Assembly: GCA_049652745.1 (NCBI GenBank) | Contig: JBASEY010000017.1 | Coordinates: 134,096-198,095, forward strand | DNA: 64,000 nt | DNA from: JBASEY01 sp049652745 | GTDB lineage: Bacteria; CSSED10-310 | Direction: 5' to 3' | Shown: piece by piece, positions 1-8,194 of the stretch | Position numbering within the stretch: the first letter of the stretch is position 1 | Layout of the letters: each line of letters begins with the position of its first letter | Notes under the pieces: model-generated | Databases searched by the model: none | What the model was told of the DNA's origin: nothing | What the model saw: only the letters and a program-made list of their open reading frames with translations | Made by a program: the position numbers and the translations under genes

Positions 1-742
1 TTGCATCTTGAAGATCAAGCAGAGCAATTCTTGAAAACCATTCAAACAAATGTGCGGTATCGCAGATATCACGTATGGAGCGCTCTCCATCGACCAATTC
101 GTAGATTGTTTCCTGAGCTCCTGTTAAGATCTTGGTTTTCTGGTTATCTATTGAATGATCTATTTTCACGCCTTCAGAAACGATATCCAATCCCTGTATT
201 TTTTGAGGAATCAAATCATCGTTGGAAAAACGTTCTTTTACCCACTTCCAGTTTTTTTCAATTTTCGGCCCTGATCGCACAATGGCATTCAGATTGAGCG
301 GTTTGATGAGCTTTTCATCATAAGGAATATCGGATGCCTCCTTGAAAAAGTATATTCCTCTATTCCAAGTCAAACACGGGAAGAGTATCAACAGTATCTG
401 ATCTTCAAGAATACGCATCAATTCGGTATCTTTTAGATAACCACGCTCGACGGCGAGAGAGCCCAATCGCAGCATTTTTGTATTCTGTTCTTGCAGAAGG
501 CCCTCGATTTGATCCGGTGTACAAAAACCTTTTTTCACAAGCAGTTGACCAAGTTGTATATTCGGTCTAGGGTAGTGTGATTCAGCATAAATACAGGCTC
601 CTTTGTTGAAATGGAGCTCAACCGTGTCACTTTCTCCCGAAACAGTCAGAATCCCTGATAATTGTTGTGAACTCACCTCGGCAAGAACCTTATAAAGGGG
701 CCGATTCTCCAGTAAGCCATCGGAAGGAAATGGTCGACTCAC
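1..742 (-). CDS. DUF4388 domain protein, partial (3' end outside window)
   Basis: The minus-strand frame is open from a GTG at 742 to the window edge. The start overlaps the stop of the upstream TPR gene (GTGA), which suggests translational coupling. The N-terminal ~60 residues have the DUF4388 pattern, a small beta-rich domain with LTVSGESDTVELHFNKG followed by IYAE. A helical segment LGQLLVKKGFCTPDQIEGLL follows, like those between DUF4388 and downstream domains in regulatory proteins of Desulfobacterota and Myxococcota. The same order occurs in the complete protein at 54285-56174, so the two are likely paralogs. What lies C-terminal cannot be seen. The role is unknown, probably scaffolding or signalling. 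The short plus-strand ORF here is a shadow. Confidence 0.72.
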   Translation of the reverse strand, partial: MSRPFPSDGLLENRPLYKVLAEVSSQQLSGILTVSGESDTVELHFNKGACIYAESHYPRPNIQLGQLLVKKGFCTPDQIEGLLQEQNTKMLRLGSLAVERGYLKDTELMRILEDQILLILFPCLTWNRGIYFFKEASDIPYDEKLIKPLNLNAIVRSGPKIEKNWKWVKERFSNDDLIPQKIQGLDIVSEGVKIDHSIDNQKTKILTGAQETIYELVDGERSIRDICDTAHLFEWFSRIALLDLQDA

Positions 743-2628
743 TCAGTTTTCTCCCTGAAAGCCTGAATAATGGATAATAGGTACAAACCACAAAAAAATA
801 CCCATGAAGCAATATATCCCGGCTCGGTTTCCAAGATCGGTATTTTTAAATAGGAATCAAACGTTCGACATCGTGATAAAAAGGATGCAAGCATCACCGA
901 CCAGACAAAAAGAATCAAAATTCCCGAAAACAAATACCCCTTGTAAATTTTTCCACCACCGGGAACAACGATGGACAAAATGATATGCATAACGGTGTCC
1001 AGAAAAGATGATTGCTTTGTACCGCTTTTTTTCTGAACGGAAGATTTATCAGCGCTTGTTTTTCTAAAATAAACCCTGTGACAAGCTGCACAAATCCTCT
1101 CGGTTCCACCTAGGCCAAAATCCGGCTTCATTGGCTTTCCACACTTCAGACAGTACCTACTAAAGGGATATTTTTCCGCCAAATTGCTCAGAACAATCAA
1201 TAAAACTGTCAATATGGCCCATCCTAAAACTGCTTTATTAAAACTTATTTCTACAAATGGGATATGCCAAAAATCAGGCATGGACTGTAATGCTTTCATC
1301 CAGCTGGCTCTCAATTCTTCGGTCAGCCATTGTCTGGGAACACCAACATCCGCAACCATGCGGATCAAATCTGACCCATACATAGAGTTCAACTTGGCGG
1401 TCAAATCCGGATCCAATCTGGATGCCTGATTCTGCATATTTCTGGCCTCGTCAAATCTGAACAATGCCAGATTGGCTTTCGATAAATTATAAAAAATTAT
1501 CGGATTTCTCGGGTCTATGTTTTCCGCTCGCCTATAATTCTCGATAGCCGCCTGAAACTGGTCATTGACAAACTCGATATTCCCTAAATTGATATACGCG
1601 GCGGAATCCCTGGGAACCATCTCCTTATACAGTTCGAATTCCTGTCGGGCATCGGTATAAAAACCCCCTCGTTTATAAAGAGAACCGGCCAGATAATGAA
1701 TCTTGGAGACAGCGCTTTTATGAGAAGTATCTTCTAAAAGAGATTTCAATTCGGTTATCGCCGGCTCTGAGTATCCACTGGTCGTTGCATAGCGAATCAC
1801 GGAAAACAAGCGACTGTTCTCAGTTATCATGGCATGCGCATAGATGAGGGAAAGTGGAAAAAGCGAGCTTATCAGTAGCCATGATACCCAAAGAGCCGAT
1901 CTGTATTGTTTTTCTGTAAACACACCCAAGATCAACAGGATCACCAAGGTAAAACCAAGCAAGCCTAATGGAGAAACCAGAATTGTCGCCATAAGCAAAA
2001 CGAGTGCTGCTGCAATAATTTTGGAATCAGCGGGGAATGGGATAAAACCTGAGCATTCATGGACGAGCAATCTGAAATGTTTGATCATTAAAATCATAAA
2101 AATGGCAAAAGCGGATAAAAGGCTTGCGATATTTAAAATTTCAGATGCATTTCCCAGGATAAGGTGTCGAATACCTGGCTGAAGCAATCTATTTACTGCA
2201 ACTGAAGCACGTTTGAACAGCATCGATACCATCTTGCTCAAACCCAAATGTCGTGAATTTATCAACGCGTACTGGGCAGCACGAACATTGAACGGATCAA
2301 ATTCCAAAGCTGCTAAAAACGCCCAATGCGCATCCTGCCATTTATTGTCTTCTATCGCTTGGATTCCCAATAGACAATAGGCGACGCTGATTTCAGGCGA
2401 TCGAGACGTGCTATTTTCCAGAAAATACTTTTGAATTTGATATTTAGCTTCTTCACATTCTGGACGCGTAGAGCCTTTATTGAATAAATCCACCTGTTGA
2501 GACCACATATAGGGAATGCCAATGATATCACTATCGTCATCTTGGCATAGGACCGGCATAATGGACAGCCCCATTAAGACAAGAAGCCCAAGCAGTTTGA
2601 AAAAGAAATGGATACTCGATGCTTTCAT
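739..2628 (-). CDS. TPR-repeat multi-pass membrane protein with zinc ribbon
   Basis: About 629 residues. An N-terminal signal or anchor is followed by TPR-like helices (~80-130), several hydrophobic segments (~165-270), a second TPR block (~305-415), another membrane segment (~465-485), a CxxC-x16-CxxC zinc-ribbon-like motif (~495-518) and C-terminal membrane segments. The last part contains PGGGKIYKG, resembling the PGxGxxYxG turn of TM2-type proteins. The second CxxC is followed by His (CAACH), but pairing with CLKC favours a zinc ribbon over haem. ATG at 2628 is preferred, with TTG at 2634 as an alternative. It is coupled to the downstream DUF4388 gene. Function unknown; the TPRs suggest a protein-interaction platform in the membrane. 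Confidence 0.7.
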   Translation of the reverse strand: MKASSIHFFFKLLGLLVLMGLSIMPVLCQDDDSDIIGIPYMWSQQVDLFNKGSTRPECEEAKYQIQKYFLENSTSRSPEISVAYCLLGIQAIEDNKWQDAHWAFLAALEFDPFNVRAAQYALINSRHLGLSKMVSMLFKRASVAVNRLLQPGIRHLILGNASEILNIASLLSAFAIFMILMIKHFRLLVHECSGFIPFPADSKIIAAALVLLMATILVSPLGLLGFTLVILLILGVFTEKQYRSALWVSWLLISSLFPLSLIYAHAMITENSRLFSVIRYATTSGYSEPAITELKSLLEDTSHKSAVSKIHYLAGSLYKRGGFYTDARQEFELYKEMVPRDSAAYINLGNIEFVNDQFQAAIENYRRAENIDPRNPIIFYNLSKANLALFRFDEARNMQNQASRLDPDLTAKLNSMYGSDLIRMVADVGVPRQWLTEELRASWMKALQSMPDFWHIPFVEISFNKAVLGWAILTVLLIVLSNLAEKYPFSRYCLKCGKPMKPDFGLGGTERICAACHRVYFRKTSADKSSVQKKSGTKQSSFLDTVMHIILSIVVPGGGKIYKGYLFSGILILFVWSVMLASFLSRCRTFDSYLKIPILETEPGYIASWVFFCGLYLLSIIQAFREKTE

Positions 2629-2768
2629 AGTCAATTATGACCTGATTCTCCCCTTAAACGTTGCGATATCAGTTGATAGCACCCTGGACACCAAACCGGC
2701 CGGCCGAGGAATTTGATTTAAACTTACATTCCTGCAACTCGAATTTTCAACCGTTTCAACCTGGCAGC

Positions 2769-2798
2769 ATTTCAATGAAATCCGAGAGACCGTGTCAA
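2769..2798 (-). promoter_or_regulatory. Candidate sigma70-type promoter for the TPR/DUF4388 pair
   Basis: On the minus strand a perfect TTGACA (2793-2798) is followed after 18 bases by TGAAAT (2769-2774), upstream of the TPR gene. The leader of roughly 130 bases contains a GC-rich palindromic run near 2692-2706. This is sequence match only. Confidence 0.35.
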
Positions 2799-2800
2799 GA

Positions 2801-3214
2801 TTACATCATTTCCTTAATACCTTCCACTGCCTTCATACCGGACACTTTTTCAGTGAACCGCAGTCTGAATTTGTATTCTTGAGTTCTGACGACGAGCATT
2901 GTTCCACCTTCACGGTTAATCAGTGTGCTATCTTTTTGAACGAGAGGATTATCATTCTGAACCTTGTTTACAACACCATTTTTTAGATCGATGATAAATT
3001 TCCCATATTCAGAGTGCTCGATCAAAATCGAGTTACCATCTTCCGATCGAAAAATCTTACCCGCTTTATCTATCGTCCAGCCTCCCTTTTCTGCAGGGTT
3101 GGCTGCAACCTCTTTTGTAATGTCAATCCATTCTGTCTTGGAAACATCATCAGCCGCAGCTATGGGAAATGCGATAAACAGTGCGATCAATAAAAATAAA
3201 AGTTTTGCCTTCAT
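2801..3214 (-). CDS. Small periplasmic protein of unknown function
   Basis: 137 residues. A clear signal peptide (MKAKLLFLLIALFIAFPIAAA) is followed by a short, probably beta-rich domain. The start is well supported: AGGAGG lies six bases before the ATG. I do not recognise the family. There are no cysteines or catalytic motifs, and the mature protein is hydrophilic with alternating short strands. It is transcribed away from the methyltransferase at 3331, and a short dyad (3269-3284) lies between them. It is most likely a soluble periplasmic protein; a role in the envelope is inference only. Confidence 0.65.
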   Translation of the reverse strand: MKAKLLFLLIALFIAFPIAAADDVSKTEWIDITKEVAANPAEKGGWTIDKAGKIFRSEDGNSILIEHSEYGKFIIDLKNGVVNKVQNDNPLVQKDSTLINREGGTMLVVRTQEYKFRLRFTEKVSGMKAVEGIKEMM

Positions 3215-3330
3215 TGAAAACCTCCTACATAATCAATAAATATCAATTGCATCCAGATTTTATTTCCGGCGTCTAATATGACGCATTCCTTATGTGAAAG
3301 TATCTCTCTTTCTGATAAAATAATCAAGTT

Positions 3331-4413
3331 ATGATCTTCGAGGCGCCGGATAAATTCAACAGGTATTACTTTGCGGCTGAGTTCATTAAATCTGTGATGA
3401 CCTTAGGCGTGAAAAATCCGACTATCTTGGATCTAGGATCGAACGAAAACCTTTTAACGTCCTTTTTGGACGATTACCCGGTTATACAAGCAGATCTGCA
3501 CAGAGCGAATGCCAAAGGTTTGTTGGTTCAATGCCGTGGGGAACTGTTGCCATTGAAAAGCAAGTCCTTCGATATCATTGTATGCTTGGACGTCCTTGAA
3601 CATATCGACGAAAAAAACCGTATTGCCGTTCTGCAGGAAATATCCCGGGTCGCTTCCCACACCGCCATACTCGCCTTTCCAGTTAAACACGAATTTAGCG
3701 TGACTCATGAGAAAACTTTATCCGATATTCATTTATACTTGAATGGAGAACCGAATCATTTTTTAAATGAACATTCTATTTTCACCGGTATAAATTCCGA
3801 TCATATCGAGCAAAAGCTTTCTGAGTCGTTCAAACACACAAAAAGATATTATATTTTCCCCAACCATATCTGGTTTCTTTCATCTTTGATCGACTACTTT
3901 TTGGGCATTTTTCCCGAAACGCAGCTTGTTCGCAAAGAGATGTTTGCATTGATCAACAGTGCGCCGTCTTTGTGTAAAAACGAGAAAGATTCCTATCGGA
4001 CGTTCATTGTCGCCAGCCAGTTCCAGTTACCCGCTTTAAAAGATTTTATCTTGACCCTGCCTGACGCAAAACAGCAGCATGAAAATATAATGGACGCTTT
4101 CAAAAAATCGCATATGACTTTTAAAAATCTGGTTGACTACGCGGGAACACTTGAACTCACAGTCAAACACGCAGAAACGGAATTAAAGAAATTATCTATT
4201 TCTAACGCTGAATTGAATGAGAAGATACATGATTTGTCTGCAGATTTAAAAGCAAAGAATATGGAATTTCAAGAATTACAAAATGTTTATAACAAGCTGG
4301 AACAGTACTGTTTTAACCTTGAAAACGCGATTAAGCAAAAAGAACACGCAATTCTATTTCTCCAGGAAAAATGCATGAATATCCTAACAGCGTTTATCAA
4401 CAGAAAGAGCTGA
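3331..4413 (+). CDS. Class I SAM-dependent methyltransferase with C-terminal coiled coil
   Basis: 360 residues. Motif I (ILDLGSNEN, ~33-40) and the VCLDVLEHI motif (~84-92) mark a Methyltransf_11-type Rossmann fold over the first ~120 residues. Residues ~275-345 form a long charged heptad-like coiled coil. The following gene, three bases downstream, is a glycosyltransferase fusion, so the likely substrate is a glycan or lipid-linked sugar. The arrangement recalls O-antigen chain terminators such as WbdD, where a coiled coil acts as a ruler; that link is inference. No Shine-Dalgarno is visible before the ATG, and a TAAAAT hexamer sits only ~10 bases upstream, so a leaderless or very short-leader message is possible. 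Confidence 0.8.
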   Translation: MIFEAPDKFNRYYFAAEFIKSVMTLGVKNPTILDLGSNENLLTSFLDDYPVIQADLHRANAKGLLVQCRGELLPLKSKSFDIIVCLDVLEHIDEKNRIAVLQEISRVASHTAILAFPVKHEFSVTHEKTLSDIHLYLNGEPNHFLNEHSIFTGINSDHIEQKLSESFKHTKRYYIFPNHIWFLSSLIDYFLGIFPETQLVRKEMFALINSAPSLCKNEKDSYRTFIVASQFQLPALKDFILTLPDAKQQHENIMDAFKKSHMTFKNLVDYAGTLELTVKHAETELKKLSISNAELNEKIHDLSADLKAKNMEFQELQNVYNKLEQYCFNLENAIKQKEHAILFLQEKCMNILTAFINRKS

Positions 4414-4416
4414 TTT

Positions 4417-6765
4417 ATGTCAAGGCTGCTGGTATTCGGGTTCTGTCCACTTCCTTTCGAAAACACACAAAAGACCTATGGCCCCGGAATACGTGCCTGG
4501 CAATTTATTCAACCCCTTCTTCGCGACAAAATTGAAATTACCTTTATCGCCAACCGAATACCATCTGTTTATCCCGAGTTTACACCACCTGAAATCGCCA
4601 CCGAAAAATATGGTTTTACCTATTTCAATCTGTCCAACGAAGTGTTTCACGATAAAAATAGAATTCAGGATCTCCATGACCGAGTTCAGCCGGATGCAAT
4701 TCTGGCTGCAACCGTCTTTGCTTGTAAACCGTTGGAAAAGCTTAGATTTTCGGCGCCTGTATGGATCGATCTTTTTGGACATGTGATGGCGGAAGCACAA
4801 GCCAAAGCATTTCGTTATCAAACCAATGAATATCTAGACCATTTCTTATACCATCAATATCTCGCTTTGCATACAGGCGATAAGTTCTCCACCGTTTCCA
4901 GAGCTCAATCATTTGCCACAGTCGGTGAACTGGGATTGATCAAACGCCTTTCCGCTCAAACCACCGGCTACGAATTCTGTCATACAATTCCCTGCGCGGT
5001 CGAGCCCACGTTGTACACACACGACAAAATCATTTTCCGAGGAAAAGATGTGCCTGAAAACGCCTTTGTCGTTCTCTGGTCAGGCGGATTCAATACCTGG
5101 ACAGATACCGATACACTGTTTGAAGCTCTTGAAATTGCCATGGCCGTAAATCCGAATATTTACTTTGTCAGCACAGGCGGGCAAATAGATGGTCACGATG
5201 AAATAACCTATCCTCAATTTGCCGAAATGGCCAGACACTCAAAATATTCCGACAGATTTATTCTTAAGGGATGGCTTCCAAAAGAAGACGTACATAATAC
5301 CTACTTTGAGGCAGATATCGGGATTAACATCGATCGATATATGTATGAAGGTGTTTTCGGCAGTAAAAATAGAGTTCTGGATTGGATGAAAGCCGGTTTG
5401 CCCGCATTAATTGGTGAATTGTGTGAGCTTTCAATGGAGTTACCATGCAAAGGTTTGGGATACAGCTATCCACTTGGTGATTCTCATACACTTGCAGATC
5501 GACTTTTAAAACTTGCTGAAAATCCTGAAGAGGTCAAATTAACGGGCCGACGAGCTAAAGACTATGCTTTACAACATCTCTCATTTGAAGTGACAACCAA
5601 ACCCTTTCAAAAATGGCTCTCTTCTCCTGAAAAAGCACCGGATAAACACCTTGAACAACGTGACCTTGTATTGCCGGATTTTTTAAAAGATAGATCGCAT
5701 AATTATATACGGTCAATTGAAAAAGACCTGGAAAATAAAAAGAATCATATCAATGAGTTGGAACGCTATATCAGACATCTGGAGAGCCAATTTCAAGAAA
5801 AATGTCAGAATAATCAGGTTCAAAATGCCGTTTCCAATCGCCCCAAATTAATGTCTCCCCTGCTGTCGTTACCCCAAAACCCCCTTGTCAGCATCGTGAT
5901 TGTCACTTGGAATGGTAAAACAGATATCGACTCCTGTTTAGAATCCGTTCTCACCCACGACTATCCAAAAATGGAATATCTGGTCATCGATAATGGTTCT
6001 TCCGATGGAACTCCTGAGCATATTCAGCAGGTTTATCCGGAAGTTAGGCTCATACGCAATGCACGCAACAAAGGCTTTACTGCAGGCGTCAACCAGGGTA
6101 TCGAAGCGTCTTCAGGCGATATCGTATTCCTTTTAAATCAGGATGCGATGATGCAAAAAGGTTTATTGTCCGAGATCGTCCGTACTTTGGCAAATGAATC
6201 AATAGCAATTGCTGGATGCAAAATCCATCATCCCGATGGGCTCACTTTACAGCATGCCGGCGGCGTTTTTCATCAAAATGGGTTGACGGATCATTTTGGC
6301 GCCGGGGAGAAAGATTTGGGTCAGTACGATGAAGACAGAGATGTCGACTACGTGACCGGCGCTGCTTTTGCTTTTAAAAAAGCGCTTGTTCGAGAGATTG
6401 GATATTTTGATAAACGCTTTTCTCCCGCCTACTTTGAAGAGCTGGATTTTTGTATTCGCGCATCGAGGGCTGGTTATAGGATCCGATACTGTCATAAAGC
6501 TGTTGCCATACATAAAGAATCCACGTCCACCGGAAAATTCAGCCGCAGATTTTATACTCTATATCACCGCAATCGCCTGAAACTGATCTTGAAACATTAT
6601 CCTCTCAGGTATTTTCTAGGTACATTTCGACGTGCCGAATGGCAATGGCTGCGTAAATTTGCCCCCAAAGAACAGTCTATTCCTCTTTGTACCGCTTACC
6701 TACATGTATCACATCGAATTGTATGGTTGTTTTTTCGAGATTTCAAACGGAAGGTTTTCAAGTGA
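4417..6765 (+). CDS. Fused GT4-like / GT2 glycosyltransferase
   Basis: 782 residues in two enzymes. Residues 1-400 form a GT-B, family 4-like glycosyltransferase (N-terminal FGFCPLPFEN, then WSGGFNTWTD and a C-terminal nucleotide-sugar domain around GWLPKEDV to EGVFGSKNRVLDW). A coiled linker spans ~425-465. Residues ~488-740 form a GT-A, family 2 domain of rhamnosyltransferase type (VSIVIVTWNG, VIDNGSSDGT, FLLNQDAMM in the DxD region, YFEELDFCIRA). The N-terminal half is clearly paralogous to the next gene. Likely role: successive sugar additions in a surface polysaccharide. Sugar specificity cannot be read from sequence. The stop overlaps the start of the next gene (GTGA). Confidence 0.87.
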   Translation: MSRLLVFGFCPLPFENTQKTYGPGIRAWQFIQPLLRDKIEITFIANRIPSVYPEFTPPEIATEKYGFTYFNLSNEVFHDKNRIQDLHDRVQPDAILAATVFACKPLEKLRFSAPVWIDLFGHVMAEAQAKAFRYQTNEYLDHFLYHQYLALHTGDKFSTVSRAQSFATVGELGLIKRLSAQTTGYEFCHTIPCAVEPTLYTHDKIIFRGKDVPENAFVVLWSGGFNTWTDTDTLFEALEIAMAVNPNIYFVSTGGQIDGHDEITYPQFAEMARHSKYSDRFILKGWLPKEDVHNTYFEADIGINIDRYMYEGVFGSKNRVLDWMKAGLPALIGELCELSMELPCKGLGYSYPLGDSHTLADRLLKLAENPEEVKLTGRRAKDYALQHLSFEVTTKPFQKWLSSPEKAPDKHLEQRDLVLPDFLKDRSHNYIRSIEKDLENKKNHINELERYIRHLESQFQEKCQNNQVQNAVSNRPKLMSPLLSLPQNPLVSIVIVTWNGKTDIDSCLESVLTHDYPKMEYLVIDNGSSDGTPEHIQQVYPEVRLIRNARNKGFTAGVNQGIEASSGDIVFLLNQDAMMQKGLLSEIVRTLANESIAIAGCKIHHPDGLTLQHAGGVFHQNGLTDHFGAGEKDLGQYDEDRDVDYVTGAAFAFKKALVREIGYFDKRFSPAYFEELDFCIRASRAGYRIRYCHKAVAIHKESTSTGKFSRRFYTLYHRNRLKLILKHYPLRYFLGTFRRAEWQWLRKFAPKEQSIPLCTAYLHVSHRIVWLFFRDFKRKVFK

Positions 6766-8177
6766 AACGGATATTATTGTTAGGGTTGAGCCCTTTGCCG
6801 ACTGTAAATGACAGATTCACGCTTGCGCCGGGAAAACGCACCTGGCAATTTGCTTCACCATTACTTGAAAAGGGTCATAGAATATGCCTCGTCTGCAGCC
6901 GGCATCTGGCAGCAAAACAGTCTAAAGATCGAGAAAAAATCGAAGCCGAAGAACATGGTAACCTGATTTATTATGACGTCACCCAAGATCTCTTTGAAAA
7001 TAAAACTTGGCTGCAGCAAATACACGATAATTTCAAACCTGATTGCATTGTCGGAGCCACTGTTTATCCATCATATATTGCAACCAAGCTGCGTACCGAT
7101 CGCCCGATCTGGGCTGATCTATTCGGTCATATCATGGCAGAAGCCCAAACAAAATCACAGGTTTTTAAAGATAATTATTACCTGTCACAACTTTGGAACC
7201 AAGAAAAAACCATTCTCGATAGAGCCGACATTTTTTCTGTCGTAGCAAAACCCCAATCTTATGCCACTATCGGAGAACTCGGCACACGATTCCGCCTGAA
7301 TCGCGCCACTACCGGATACCAGTTCACCCATGTCATTCCCTGCTCGATAAATGAAAACACGGTGTTTGACCAGAGCAAACAAACACGCATTCTAAGAGGC
7401 GTTCACGTTCCGGATGATGCTTTCATCATTCTTTGGAGCGGCGGGTACAACACTTGGGCGGATGTTAAAACGCTGTTCAAAGCTTTGGAAAACCTCTTTC
7501 AAAGTCATCCCAATGCTTATTTCGTCAGTACAGGAGGTGAAATAGCTTCTCATGATGAAATCACATATCAATTTTTCCTGAACCAAATCGATCAGTCTAT
7601 CTATAAAAATCGATTTATCATGAGAGGATGGATACCATTTTCAGAAATTCCATCATACCTTCATGAAGCAAATATCGGCGTCAATATCGATCTGTTTTCT
7701 TATGAAGGTATTTTAGGGAGCAGAAACCGACTGTTGGATTGGATGCAATTCAAGCTTCCAATGCTGACGTCTGAATTGTGTGATTTATCTTTAATTATTA
7801 AAAACAACTCTTTAGGGCTGACTTTCGAGCCGGAAAATGTGGATAGTCTTGTAACCGCATTGACACAAGCTATCAACCATCCTGACATGCTGCATTCGAT
7901 GGCTCAGAAAGCTTTTGATTACTGTCTTGAGCATTTTACGTCCGAAATGACGACGCGACCGCTTCAGAAATGGGTCGAAAATCCTTGTCGTGCGCCGGAT
8001 TACAAGGACAGATACAACCCTGAATCTTGGTCACATTCCGACCATTTCGTAAATACATTAAGCCATTACCGCGCTTCAATTATGAACAACATTAAAACAG
8101 GCGGTTTTTTGCACACCATCAAATGGATTCTCGCCCGGACACCTGGAACTCGACGCTTTTCCAACAACAATCGATAA
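6762..8177 (+). CDS. GT4-like glycosyltransferase, paralog of the upstream N-terminal half
   Basis: 471 residues from a GTG at 6762 that overlaps the preceding stop (GTGA), with GGAAGG just upstream. This start gives KRILLLGLSPLPT, matching the N-terminus of the upstream protein; the longer ATG reading from 6687 adds unrelated residues. Shared blocks with the neighbour include WADLFGHIMAEAQ, the PQSYATIGELG segment, WSGGYNTW, STGGE, RGWIPFSEIPSYL and EGILGSRNRLLDWMQ. It is a GT-B fold retaining enzyme by family. Tandem duplication of this domain, with the first copy fused to a GT2, points to stepwise addition of related sugars. Donor and acceptor are unknown. Confidence 0.82.
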   Translation: MKRILLLGLSPLPTVNDRFTLAPGKRTWQFASPLLEKGHRICLVCSRHLAAKQSKDREKIEAEEHGNLIYYDVTQDLFENKTWLQQIHDNFKPDCIVGATVYPSYIATKLRTDRPIWADLFGHIMAEAQTKSQVFKDNYYLSQLWNQEKTILDRADIFSVVAKPQSYATIGELGTRFRLNRATTGYQFTHVIPCSINENTVFDQSKQTRILRGVHVPDDAFIILWSGGYNTWADVKTLFKALENLFQSHPNAYFVSTGGEIASHDEITYQFFLNQIDQSIYKNRFIMRGWIPFSEIPSYLHEANIGVNIDLFSYEGILGSRNRLLDWMQFKLPMLTSELCDLSLIIKNNSLGLTFEPENVDSLVTALTQAINHPDMLHSMAQKAFDYCLEHFTSEMTTRPLQKWVENPCRAPDYKDRYNPESWSHSDHFVNTLSHYRASIMNNIKTGGFLHTIKWILARTPGTRRFSNNNR

Positions 8178-8194
8178 ACAACCACAACACTATT

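Noticed and set aside
1..297. 98-codon plus-strand frame at the window start
   Set aside because: Opposite strand of the DUF4388 frame, which is longer and coupled to its neighbour.
1079..1093. CAACH as a haem c site in the TPR membrane protein
   Set aside because: It pairs with an upstream CxxC at zinc-ribbon spacing.
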